A stretch of 35,737 nt of DNA, from positions 1-35,737 of the IMG/VR virus record IMGVR_UViG_3300046004_001485; one strand, 5' to 3'. Below the pieces are notes generated by a model that was not told the DNA's origin, did no database searches, and worked only from the letters and a program-made list of their open reading frames with translations. Position 1 is the stretch's first letter; every line of letters begins with the position of its first letter. The DNA comes from a virus. Of this stretch, positions 29,647 to 35,737 are shown in pieces. The position numbers and the translations under genes are program-made.

Positions 29647-30546
29647 CTATTTCATTTTATAAAAGTAATCACTGATGTCACCTCTTAAATCGGCAACATC
29701 GGCATCACCCGTTAATTTTATTATTTTAACCTTACCATATAATTTACCCCCATTTAAGTTGTGGTATAACTTAACAGCGTCTTGCCACGCGTCACTATCC
29801 AAACAAATAATTATATTACCATTTGCCTTCTCATATAACGTATTAAGTAATAAGTCGGACATATGTTTTCCTAACATAGCAATACTATTAGGTAGGAATA
29901 TCGCGTCAAAGGCACCTTCACAAAGATGAATATCTTTATTCCAATTGATTGTATTTTCAAAAAAGATTATTTCATCTTTCGATGATTCAGGATTTTTGTA
30001 TTTGGCACGACTATTTGGGTCCCAACTTCTGGCTATAAAATAGTTTAACTCTCCCTTATTATCATAAGAAGGAATTATTACCCTACCCGAGAACGCACCC
30101 TTATCACAGAATCCAATCCCATACTTTTCAATAATTTTATCAGTAATTCCACGTTGGGTTAAGTAATTATATGCTTGACGACGAACCGGATAAACTAAAC
30201 TACTATCCTTGAATTTGGTAAATCCTTCAGGTAGTCTTAATTTAGTAACTCGTTTCTCTTTTGGTTTGTGATTTTCAGGTTGAAGTAGGTTGTATATCTT
30301 TTTCTGTTTCTTGTTACCAAAATTGTCAATTAGTTTTCCAAGAGGTCCTTTGGTATTATTTTCATCTCCACAACTCCAACACTTATAGACGTGTTCAAAG
30401 TAATTCACTTCCATGTTTCCTTTGTGTTGGTCTTCATCGCATATAGGACAGTCAAAGGATATTTGACCCTTTGACTCATAGTGAAGTTTTTCATCCCCTA
30501 AGATATCGTGTAGTATTTCTAATAAAATTTCCGCATCATCTGACAT
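29647..30546 (-). CDS. DnaG-type DNA primase (zinc finger and TOPRIM)
   Basis: A 299-aa primase that synthesises RNA primers for lagging-strand replication. A zinc finger is at 33-59 (C33, C36, H41, C56, C59). The RNA-polymerase-like domain includes GRVIIPSYDNKGELNYFIAR. TOPRIM motifs are LCEGAFDA with E210 (about 208-215) and CLDSD with D250/D252. It is compact compared with DnaG (about 600 aa) because it lacks a helicase-binding C-terminal domain, similar to T4 gp61-size primases. It is the first gene of the long minus block and has a host-type promoter that puts the transcription start at or 1-2 nt before its ATG. Confidence 0.88.
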   Translation of the reverse strand: MSDDAEILLEILHDILGDEKLHYESKGQISFDCPICDEDQHKGNMEVNYFEHVYKCWSCGDENNTKGPLGKLIDNFGNKKQKKIYNLLQPENHKPKEKRVTKLRLPEGFTKFKDSSLVYPVRRQAYNYLTQRGITDKIIEKYGIGFCDKGAFSGRVIIPSYDNKGELNYFIARSWDPNSRAKYKNPESSKDEIIFFENTINWNKDIHLCEGAFDAIFLPNSIAMLGKHMSDLLLNTLYEKANGNIIICLDSDAWQDAVKLYHNLNGGKLYGKVKIIKLTGDADVADLRGDISDYFYKMK

Positions 30547-30551
30547 AGATG

Positions 30552-30582
30552 CAAATATACGAATAAAATTATTATTATCAAA
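30552..30582 (-). promoter_or_regulatory. Bacteroidota-type promoter of the replication operon
   Basis: On the minus strand TTTG (30579-30582), 19 nt, then TATATTTG (30552-30559). It predicts transcription starting about where the primase ATG (30546) begins, so the message would be leaderless or nearly so. Confidence 0.7.
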
Positions 30583-30608
30583 ACTTTATTAGTTTTTTAA
30601 TCCCCCTA

Positions 30609-30617
30609 TATTTATTG
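30609..30617 (+). promoter_or_regulatory. Candidate late promoter box of the adhesion operon
   Basis: Plus-strand TATTTATTG 15 nt before ATG at 30633. With the host-type promoter at 30552 it forms a divergent switch between the replication block (minus) and the adhesion block (plus). Confidence 0.5.
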
Positions 30618-30632
30618 AGATAACATAACGAA

Positions 30633-30848
30633 ATGAGTACACAAATAACAATAAGTAATATTACCGGAGTATCACCCTTCAAAGTTTATCTATGTGATAA
30701 CCCAATTACTTTATCAATATACATAGACACAGTTTCAACCTTTCCTTATAATGTAATTATACCTCCTATTTGGAGTACATTAACATCATTTAATTTAAAA
30801 GTTATAGATAATAATAATTGTGAATCAATTTTAAATTTAACATTATAA
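30633..30848 (+). CDS. Small adhesion-operon protein, paralogue of 33593 product
   Basis: A 71-aa beta-rich protein. Segments QITISNITGVSPFKVYLCD, NVIIPPIWSTL and LKVIDNNNCESILNL match, in the same order, the protein at 33593-33898 (INIQSITGSNFPYTIYACD, IALPPQF, IKVIYGDGCERFEVVL). So the two are paralogues flanking the large adhesin gene. It ends 1 nt before the next ATG. Likely a structural cap or linker of the tail-fibre or adhesin assembly; function inferred only. Confidence 0.65.
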   Translation: MSTQITISNITGVSPFKVYLCDNPITLSIYIDTVSTFPYNVIIPPIWSTLTSFNLKVIDNNNCESILNLTL

Positions 30849-30849
30849 T

Positions 30850-33297
30850 ATGCCTTGTAGTTCAACATATTGCCTTTCAAACACTGGTTACCCAACATTT
30901 GATGATATATACTTTAGTGCCGGGACACATAACTCTCAACTATATTGGACAGGTCAAACAAATGGATTATTCATTTATTATAACACAGGGTCAACTCAAT
31001 GGTGTTTATCAACTGTTTTAGATGGGACTTGTCTTTTATCAGGTCAATCACCATGTTTTAATCCGTGTCCGGATTTAGATGATGTCTATTTTTCTAGTGG
31101 AGCGTGTCCAACACCCACACCCACACCAACATTAAATTGTGCAAATTTAAATTTCTCAGCAATATTTGATTGTGATTTTGAAACCACTCCCACACCAACA
31201 ATAACAAGTACAACAACATTAACACCAACACCCACACCAACACCCACAAACCCATGTAATGTAGTTATTAGTGCAACTATTCAAAGTGTAACACCTACAC
31301 CAACACTCACCCCAACAATGACGCCAACACCATCGGCACAAATTGCACGTACTTGTACTTTTGAACAAGGCGTAACGTTTAACACAATTGACGATACTAT
31401 TGTATGTCCTTATAGTTATCAATTCCAAAGTTGTTATAACGGTATGATGTATTATACTACAAATCAAATAGTTACGCCAGGAAATATTCCAATTGAGAAG
31501 TTTCATGTTTATCAAGCCAACGTTAATGGAACACTAATGTGTGTTGGATATATTGGTGTTAATCTTAATACAATAGGTATTGACGATGTTTCATTATTAT
31601 TAGGACCATACGGATTTTTAGATGATGGCGATTGTATTTTATGTTCAGAAGCTATTGTTCTAACACCAACGCCTACTAGTACACCAACATCTACCCCAAC
31701 ATCTACTCCAACAACAACACCAACACCCACACAAACTTTAACCACAACACCTACTCAAACACCTACTCAAACTTTAACACAAACATCAGGTGCAGTTCCT
31801 ACTAGCACACCAACACAAACTTTAACTCAAACCCTAACACCAACTCAAACGTTAACACCTACATCATCAACACCATCATTTAGTGAAACATTCACGATGA
31901 TTGCTAGAAGTTTAAATAGTATAACAAAGGTTGACTCTCAAGGGTTTATAATAAACGCTTCATTACCATATAGAGTGGTTTGGGGCGACGGTAATATTAG
32001 TAATTATCCTTCAGGAATAAGTTATATTATACACACATATTCAACCCCTTATACAGGAAATATATTAATCCAATCTTCTGATTTAACATCTATAATTTGG
32101 TTGGCACCATCACAGGTTGCCCCTCAAATGACTTCAAATAGTGTTAGATATTTAGAAATTGAAACGTCTCAATTAAAGAATTTAGATGGATTACAAATTT
32201 ATGGGTCTTTCACAAACCAAGGCATTTTTACATCAGGTAATATAAGTTTATTACCATCAACTTTAACTGAGTTTATTTCACAATACTCTAATTGTTCGGG
32301 AGATGTAGGAAATTTACCTATCGGTTTAAAAAAATTATATGTAGATTATTGGGGTAATAATCAAAATCAATCAAATAATATATCAGGTGATGTTTCTAAT
32401 TTACCAACAACATTAACAAATATAATTTTAGCCGGTAAAAACACTTTAAGTGGTAATATCTCTGTTTTCCCATCATTACTTTACAATATAACAATTTATG
32501 GTTTAAACACTATCACCGGTGATATATCATTAATGTCAACACCTAATTTATTAACAATAGATGTACAGGGTAATAACACAATATTTGGTGATTTAGGCGG
32601 ATTATCAAATAGTGTTACAGATATAACTTTAAAAGGGACAAATTTAGTAACTGGTGATATATCTACATTACCACCAAATTTAAAAACTATAATAGTTTTG
32701 GGAAGTAATACTCTGTATGGAGATATTGTAACATTAAACTACACAACATTAAAGACGTTAACTATTCTCGGAAGTAATAGTATTAGCGGTAATATTAGTT
32801 CATTAAATTTAAAAATTCAGGCGAATTTTGATTTACAAGGTATCAACACATTAACCGGTAATATTAATAGTTTAGGTAATTCTTTCGCATATTCATCAAT
32901 AACTATTAAAGGCAATAATACCATTTATGGTAATATTCAAGACTTACCTTCTAATGCAAAAATAATTCAAATATATGGTAATAACACAATATCAGGTGAC
33001 CTATCATTAGTTCATCTAGATATTAATAAATTATACATATCCGGTAATAACACAATATCAACATTCTCAAATAGTTCAAGAATTTTTACAAATTTATTAG
33101 AAGTTATAATAGTTGGTGGAAGCGGATTTAATAGTTCTAATGTTGATAAATTATTAACAAGTTACGCTAATTCAAATTGGTACAACGGAAATAGCGAATT
33201 TTTACTAATTAAAGGTACGTCAACACCTAAATACACTAACATCACATCATACAATACCTTAAATATAACAAAAGGTGTCGCCATATCAATAACGTAA
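30850..33297 (+). CDS. Large phage adhesin: Thr-Pro linkers and BspA-like leucine-rich repeats
   Basis: An 815-aa protein. About 1-85: a small Cys/Trp domain (DDIYFSAGTHNSQLYWTG, STQWCLSTVLDGTC) whose repeat-like DDVYFSSGAC follows. Three TPTPTP linkers lie at about 86-95, 112-130 and 145-158, with a second domain at about 160-265, then a long linker 270-345. About 365-430 is a PKD-like WGDG...HTYS domain. About 435-800 has some ten leucine-rich-like units with GNNTI-x-GD-[IL]-x-x-[LFP], as in BspA-type surface LRR proteins. These suggest host-surface binding with glycosylatable, extended stalks. No signal peptide is needed for a virion protein. It starts 1 nt after the preceding stop. Confidence 0.75.
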   Translation: MPCSSTYCLSNTGYPTFDDIYFSAGTHNSQLYWTGQTNGLFIYYNTGSTQWCLSTVLDGTCLLSGQSPCFNPCPDLDDVYFSSGACPTPTPTPTLNCANLNFSAIFDCDFETTPTPTITSTTTLTPTPTPTPTNPCNVVISATIQSVTPTPTLTPTMTPTPSAQIARTCTFEQGVTFNTIDDTIVCPYSYQFQSCYNGMMYYTTNQIVTPGNIPIEKFHVYQANVNGTLMCVGYIGVNLNTIGIDDVSLLLGPYGFLDDGDCILCSEAIVLTPTPTSTPTSTPTSTPTTTPTPTQTLTTTPTQTPTQTLTQTSGAVPTSTPTQTLTQTLTPTQTLTPTSSTPSFSETFTMIARSLNSITKVDSQGFIINASLPYRVVWGDGNISNYPSGISYIIHTYSTPYTGNILIQSSDLTSIIWLAPSQVAPQMTSNSVRYLEIETSQLKNLDGLQIYGSFTNQGIFTSGNISLLPSTLTEFISQYSNCSGDVGNLPIGLKKLYVDYWGNNQNQSNNISGDVSNLPTTLTNIILAGKNTLSGNISVFPSLLYNITIYGLNTITGDISLMSTPNLLTIDVQGNNTIFGDLGGLSNSVTDITLKGTNLVTGDISTLPPNLKTIIVLGSNTLYGDIVTLNYTTLKTLTILGSNSISGNISSLNLKIQANFDLQGINTLTGNINSLGNSFAYSSITIKGNNTIYGNIQDLPSNAKIIQIYGNNTISGDLSLVHLDINKLYISGNNTISTFSNSSRIFTNLLEVIIVGGSGFNSSNVDKLLTSYANSNWYNGNSEFLLIKGTSTPKYTNITSYNTLNITKGVAISIT
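31661..31875 (+). repeat. Thr-Pro-rich low-complexity linker
   Basis: A low-complexity tract of aca/act-cca/cct codons encoding TPTSTPTST, then TQTLTTTPTQTP and LTPTQTLTPTSS. Shorter versions occur at about 31108-31131, 31187-31248 and 31291-31335. Codons are mixed, so the repeat is stronger in protein than in DNA. It forms the flexible or glycosylated stalk of the adhesin. Confidence 0.85.
32220..33080 (+). repeat. Leucine-rich-like repeat array in the adhesin
   Basis: About twelve units of about 22-25 residues with the core N-x-[IL]-[ST]-G-[DN]-[IL], for example NNISGDVSNLP, NTLSGNISVFP, NTITGDISLM, NTIFGDLGGL, NTLYGDIVTL and NTISGDLSLV. DNA identity between units is partial, so copy number is not obviously drifting. 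Confidence 0.75.
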
Positions 33298-33298
33298 A

Positions 33299-33589
33299 AT
33301 GGAAATAGAATATAATTTTTGTCTAAATATTAGTATTAATAACTTACAAATCCATTTTAATCCAAATGGATTAGATAATAATGGATATAATCAATGGGTG
33401 TCTGATGATTACACATATTCAATTAATTGGGACACCTCATTAAGTAGATGGAAATTGAATGGTGGTAATCTATCTTATTCAGTTTATTCATCCTCATCTT
33501 ACCCCCCACTTAACTCTTGGTATGTATTAGGCGCTAACGAAACTGTTTACGCTAATGAAGGTGTATGTAACCCATTATATACTTTTTAA
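33299..33589 (+). CDS. Small adhesion-operon protein with Trp-rich domain
   Basis: A 96-aa beta-rich protein. QWVSDDYTYSINWDTSLSRWKLNGG parallels the first domain of the large adhesin (LYWTGQTNGLFIYYNTGSTQWCLST), giving a W-x-[YF]-x-x-x-[WY]-SxW-x-L order. So it may be a separate copy of the adhesin's N-terminal domain. It starts 1 nt after the adhesin stop and is followed by the 33593 gene 3 nt later. Function unknown. Confidence 0.65.
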   Translation: MEIEYNFCLNISINNLQIHFNPNGLDNNGYNQWVSDDYTYSINWDTSLSRWKLNGGNLSYSVYSSSSYPPLNSWYVLGANETVYANEGVCNPLYTF

Positions 33590-33592
33590 CAT

Positions 33593-33898
33593 ATGACAGC
33601 AATTAACATACAGTCAATCACAGGTTCAAATTTCCCGTATACAATTTATGCGTGTGATGTTTATGGTAGTCAATGTATATTAATTGCAACAATTGTTACT
33701 TCAGTACCTCCGGATAATATTATTGCGTTACCACCACAATTTGATAGTGTTGCCGCAGTAGGTATTAAAGTTATATATGGTGATGGTTGTGAAAGATTTG
33801 AAGTGGTACTTTGTAATTTATTACCACCAGTTCCAAAACAATTTCAAGATTATGAATATTTTGAATTTATGGATTTTGATATATACGATTTCCAATAA
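33593..33898 (+). CDS. Small adhesion-operon protein, paralogue of 30633 product
   Basis: A 101-aa protein sharing the order S-I-T-G, Y-x-x-CD, I-x-x-PP and V-I-x-x-x-x-CE with the 71-aa protein at 30633. It adds a C-terminal Pro/Phe/Tyr/Asp tail (LLPPVPKQFQDYEYFEFMDFD) that might plug into a partner. Located between the Trp-rich protein and the YadA-like fibre. Structural role inferred. Confidence 0.65.
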   Translation: MTAINIQSITGSNFPYTIYACDVYGSQCILIATIVTSVPPDNIIALPPQFDSVAAVGIKVIYGDGCERFEVVLCNLLPPVPKQFQDYEYFEFMDFDIYDFQ

Positions 33899-33903
33899 CG
33901 AAC

Positions 33904-33912
33904 TATTTATAA
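33904..33912 (+). promoter_or_regulatory. Candidate late promoter box before the YadA-like fibre
   Basis: Plus-strand TATTTATAA, 17 nt before ATG at 33930 and 5 nt after the preceding stop, suggesting extra transcription of the fibre gene. Confidence 0.45.
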
Positions 33913-33929
33913 TATAAAACAAAAAACCA

Positions 33930-35737
33930 ATGAGATTAACAGATAGAAGTTTTCCGCCCTACATATCACCAAACGCATTAGTTCACATTGTATTAACAGG
34001 TGATACAACAGATAGCCCCGAAGGTTCATCCTTTAAAGCCTCGATTGGTTCGTTATTCACTTCGTTAGATAACGCAGTAATCATAACAGGTACAGGAATT
34101 AATTCATCGGTTAGAAAGTTAGTTAATAATGAGGCTTCAGGTGATTATTCAGCCGCTTTAGGAGGATTATCAAACTCAGCAACAACAGACTATTCAACAA
34201 TTGTTGGGGGTCAAAAAAACATAATTAGTGTCGGCACACATTCATTTATTGGTGGAGGTATTTGTAACTGTACTTGTGGTAATAATTCATTCATTGGTGG
34301 TGGTTGTTGTAACATAATTTTTACATCAATAAATTATAACGACAATTATCCAAAAATAGGAGATGTTATTAATGGTGGAAATAAAAATACTATTAATAGT
34401 AATACTCAAAATTTTAATACTTACGAGTCAACTGGTGGTAATATAATATCTGGAGGTTATTGTAATACCACGACTCCTTATATTGGTTTCACAACCATTA
34501 GTGGTGGACGTTGTAATCAAACTTTTGGTAGGTTTTCAACAATTGGTGGTGGTTATAAAAATATTGTTTCTGGTTGTGAGATATCTCTTGGTGTAATAAC
34601 AGGTGGAGGTTCAACAGTAGGAGGTGGTTATTGTAACATAGCTTCCGGTAATACCTCAACAGTTGGTGGTGGATATTGTAATACTGCTTCTAGTAATTAT
34701 TCAACAGTTGGTGGTGGTCAATATAATACTGCTTCTGGTTGTCGTTCAACAGTAGGTGGTGGGTCTTGTAATTGTTCGATGGGAGAAATGTCATCGATTA
34801 TTGGTGGTGGTTGTAATCTAACTTGTCAATATTATTCAACAGTTGGTGGAGGTTGTTCTAACTGTGCAACAGTAAAATATTCAACAGTATCTGGTGGTCG
34901 AAAAAACGAATCATCAGGTAGTTATTCATTTATTGGTGGTGGTCGAGATAATATTGCTAATAATCGTTACTCAACAATTGGTGGAGGTCTTTGTAATCTC
35001 TCATCAGGAGAATCTTCAACAATAGGTGGTGGTAAATCAAATTCTGCTACTAATGTTAGTTCAACAATTGGCGGTGGTAAAGTAAATTTAAACAAATCTC
35101 AATCCGGTTTTATTGGTGGTGGTAATTTAAACTTAACATCTAATGCAACAATATTTGACTCATCTTTTGTCAGTTTCAATTGTTTTGTTATTTATGGCGA
35201 CCAAACTTCATCATTTACTATTGGAGATAATTTTATTTCATCTAATTATAATAATACCACTTACGCAGGACAAATCACTAATGTTGTTTATTCTGGTTAT
35301 TTTACTTGTTTATATACAAGCCAATCTTTTATTAATGGGAATTACCCAAAATTAGTAAATACGACTACCGCCCCTAATGGATGTAATTTTGCAACAATCG
35401 GTGGTGGTTTCGCAAATAAAAGTTTTGGTAGTTTTTCAACCGTTGGTGGTGGTCAATATAATATTGCTTGTTGTTGTTATTCAACAGTTGGTGGTGGTAG
35501 ACTTAACATTTCTTCCGGAACGGATTCATTTGTTGGTGGAGGTCTTGTAAATACTGCTTATGGTACACGTTCATTTGTTGGTGGTGGTCGGAAAAATACT
35601 GCTTGCTGTTGTCTTTCAACAATTGGTGGAGGTTCAGGAAACACAGTTTCACAAACTTTAGGGTTTATTGGTGGTGGTAAAGGAAACAGTGTACCTGGAA
35701 CTTGTGCAACAATTGGTGGTGGTCACCTAAACGTCGC
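33930..35737 (+). CDS. YadA-like trimeric fibre/adhesin (C-terminus beyond window)
   Basis: An open frame from ATG at 33930 to the window end, 602 codons. After an N-terminal domain of about 60 residues (RLTDRSFPPYISPNALVHIV; likely the virion-attachment end) the protein becomes a 15-residue repeat array, S-T-[IV]-G-G-G-x-x-N-x-x-S-G-x-x. That is the left-handed beta-roll head repeat of trimeric YadA-like adhesins. Two stretches lack repeats (about residues 130-190 and 405-485), dividing it into blocks. Many repeat positions are Cys (GGGYCN, ACCCY), unusual for such a fibre. A C-terminal chaperone (S74-like) is expected beyond the window but not seen. Likely a receptor-binding fibre. Confidence 0.8.
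   Translation, partial: MRLTDRSFPPYISPNALVHIVLTGDTTDSPEGSSFKASIGSLFTSLDNAVIITGTGINSSVRKLVNNEASGDYSAALGGLSNSATTDYSTIVGGQKNIISVGTHSFIGGGICNCTCGNNSFIGGGCCNIIFTSINYNDNYPKIGDVINGGNKNTINSNTQNFNTYESTGGNIISGGYCNTTTPYIGFTTISGGRCNQTFGRFSTIGGGYKNIVSGCEISLGVITGGGSTVGGGYCNIASGNTSTVGGGYCNTASSNYSTVGGGQYNTASGCRSTVGGGSCNCSMGEMSSIIGGGCNLTCQYYSTVGGGCSNCATVKYSTVSGGRKNESSGSYSFIGGGRDNIANNRYSTIGGGLCNLSSGESSTIGGGKSNSATNVSSTIGGGKVNLNKSQSGFIGGGNLNLTSNATIFDSSFVSFNCFVIYGDQTSSFTIGDNFISSNYNNTTYAGQITNVVYSGYFTCLYTSQSFINGNYPKLVNTTTAPNGCNFATIGGGFANKSFGSFSTVGGGQYNIACCCYSTVGGGRLNISSGTDSFVGGGLVNTAYGTRSFVGGGRKNTACCCLSTIGGGSGNTVSQTLGFIGGGKGNSVPGTCATIGGGHLNV
34520..35737 (+). repeat. 45-bp tandem repeats encoding STxGGG fibre units
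   Basis: About twelve in-frame 45-bp units up to 35145, then about eight from 35392, with the DNA core tcaac[at][ga]t[tc]ggtggtggt. The GGTGGTGG core is most conserved and the intervening bases vary, often swapping TGT, AGT and TAT codons (Cys, Ser, Tyr). Earlier, looser units begin at about 34170. The array continues past the window. Confidence 0.85.

Noticed and set aside
31219-31745. Two minus frames (98 and 77 aa) antisense to the adhesin
   Set aside because: Cys/Trp/Val-rich low-complexity products of reading Thr-Pro repeats backwards.
1-35737. tRNA, rRNA, integrase, transposase or attachment sites
   Set aside because: No cloverleaf-like segment with a TTCRA-type T-arm, no recombinase motif and no flanking direct repeats were found by eye. 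A tRNAscan run would be decisive.

Overview
This looks like a stretch of a large, AT-rich, tailed double-stranded DNA phage, probably a T4-superfamily myovirus of a Bacteroidota (Flavobacteriia-like) host. The phage assignment rests on tightly packed, overlapping genes together with a gp46/gp47-type recombination nuclease pair, a zinc-finger/TOPRIM primase, two DNA methyltransferases, a phage sigma factor, an amidase endolysin, a DUF3310 protein and fibre/adhesin genes. The host assignment is inference. Four intergenic sites match the Bacteroidota promoter pattern (TTTG, 19-20 nt, TAnnTTTG), a signal peptide ends in SFSQ, there is an Hc1 histone-H1-like protein, and Shine-Dalgarno sequences are not apparent. 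No tRNA, CRISPR array, integrase or transposase was seen.

Layout. Positions 1-5169 (minus): a DHH phosphoesterase cut by the window edge, a peptidoglycan-binding protein, a beta-class DNA methylase, DUF3310 and small unknowns. Positions 5260-6330 (plus island): a MGCGC microprotein and an unknown 272-aa protein, each followed by a terminator. Positions 6347-9041 (minus): a host-type-promoter operon with a PcfJ-like protein, an unknown, thioredoxin and glutaredoxin. Positions 9092-12948 (minus, with a small plus gene): an LRR protein, a Dam-type methylase and DnaJ. Positions 13620-20647 (minus): Hc1-like protein, EF-hand and motif-rich virion-like proteins, a spanin-like overlapping pair, endolysin and a membrane/repeat protein. 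Positions 20718-22095: sigma factor and partner. Positions 22161-30546 (minus): the replication/recombination block, from primase through a PD-(D/E)XK nuclease, SbcD-like protein and P-loop kinase to SbcC-like protein, with several small genes and a class I methyltransferase between them. Positions 30633-35737 (plus): an adhesion module of Thr-Pro-rich linkers, BspA-like leucine-rich repeats and a Cys-rich YadA-like fibre running off the window.

How the parts fit. Two promoter classes are visible. Host-type promoters precede the PcfJ/redox operon, the sigma-factor operon and the primase operon. A separate TATTTAT(A/T)(A/G) box lies 13-17 nt before ATG of virion-like and isolated genes and may be a late promoter; it reads as the reverse complement of the T4 late box. 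Three terminators carry the gene's own stop codon in the hairpin loop. Five proteins share a (I/L/V)-x-E-Q leader-like motif resembling T4 capsid-targeting cleavage sites, which suggests a set of capsid-packaged proteins. This last point is the most interesting testable idea in the window. All family calls are from reading motifs by eye; no database search was run.
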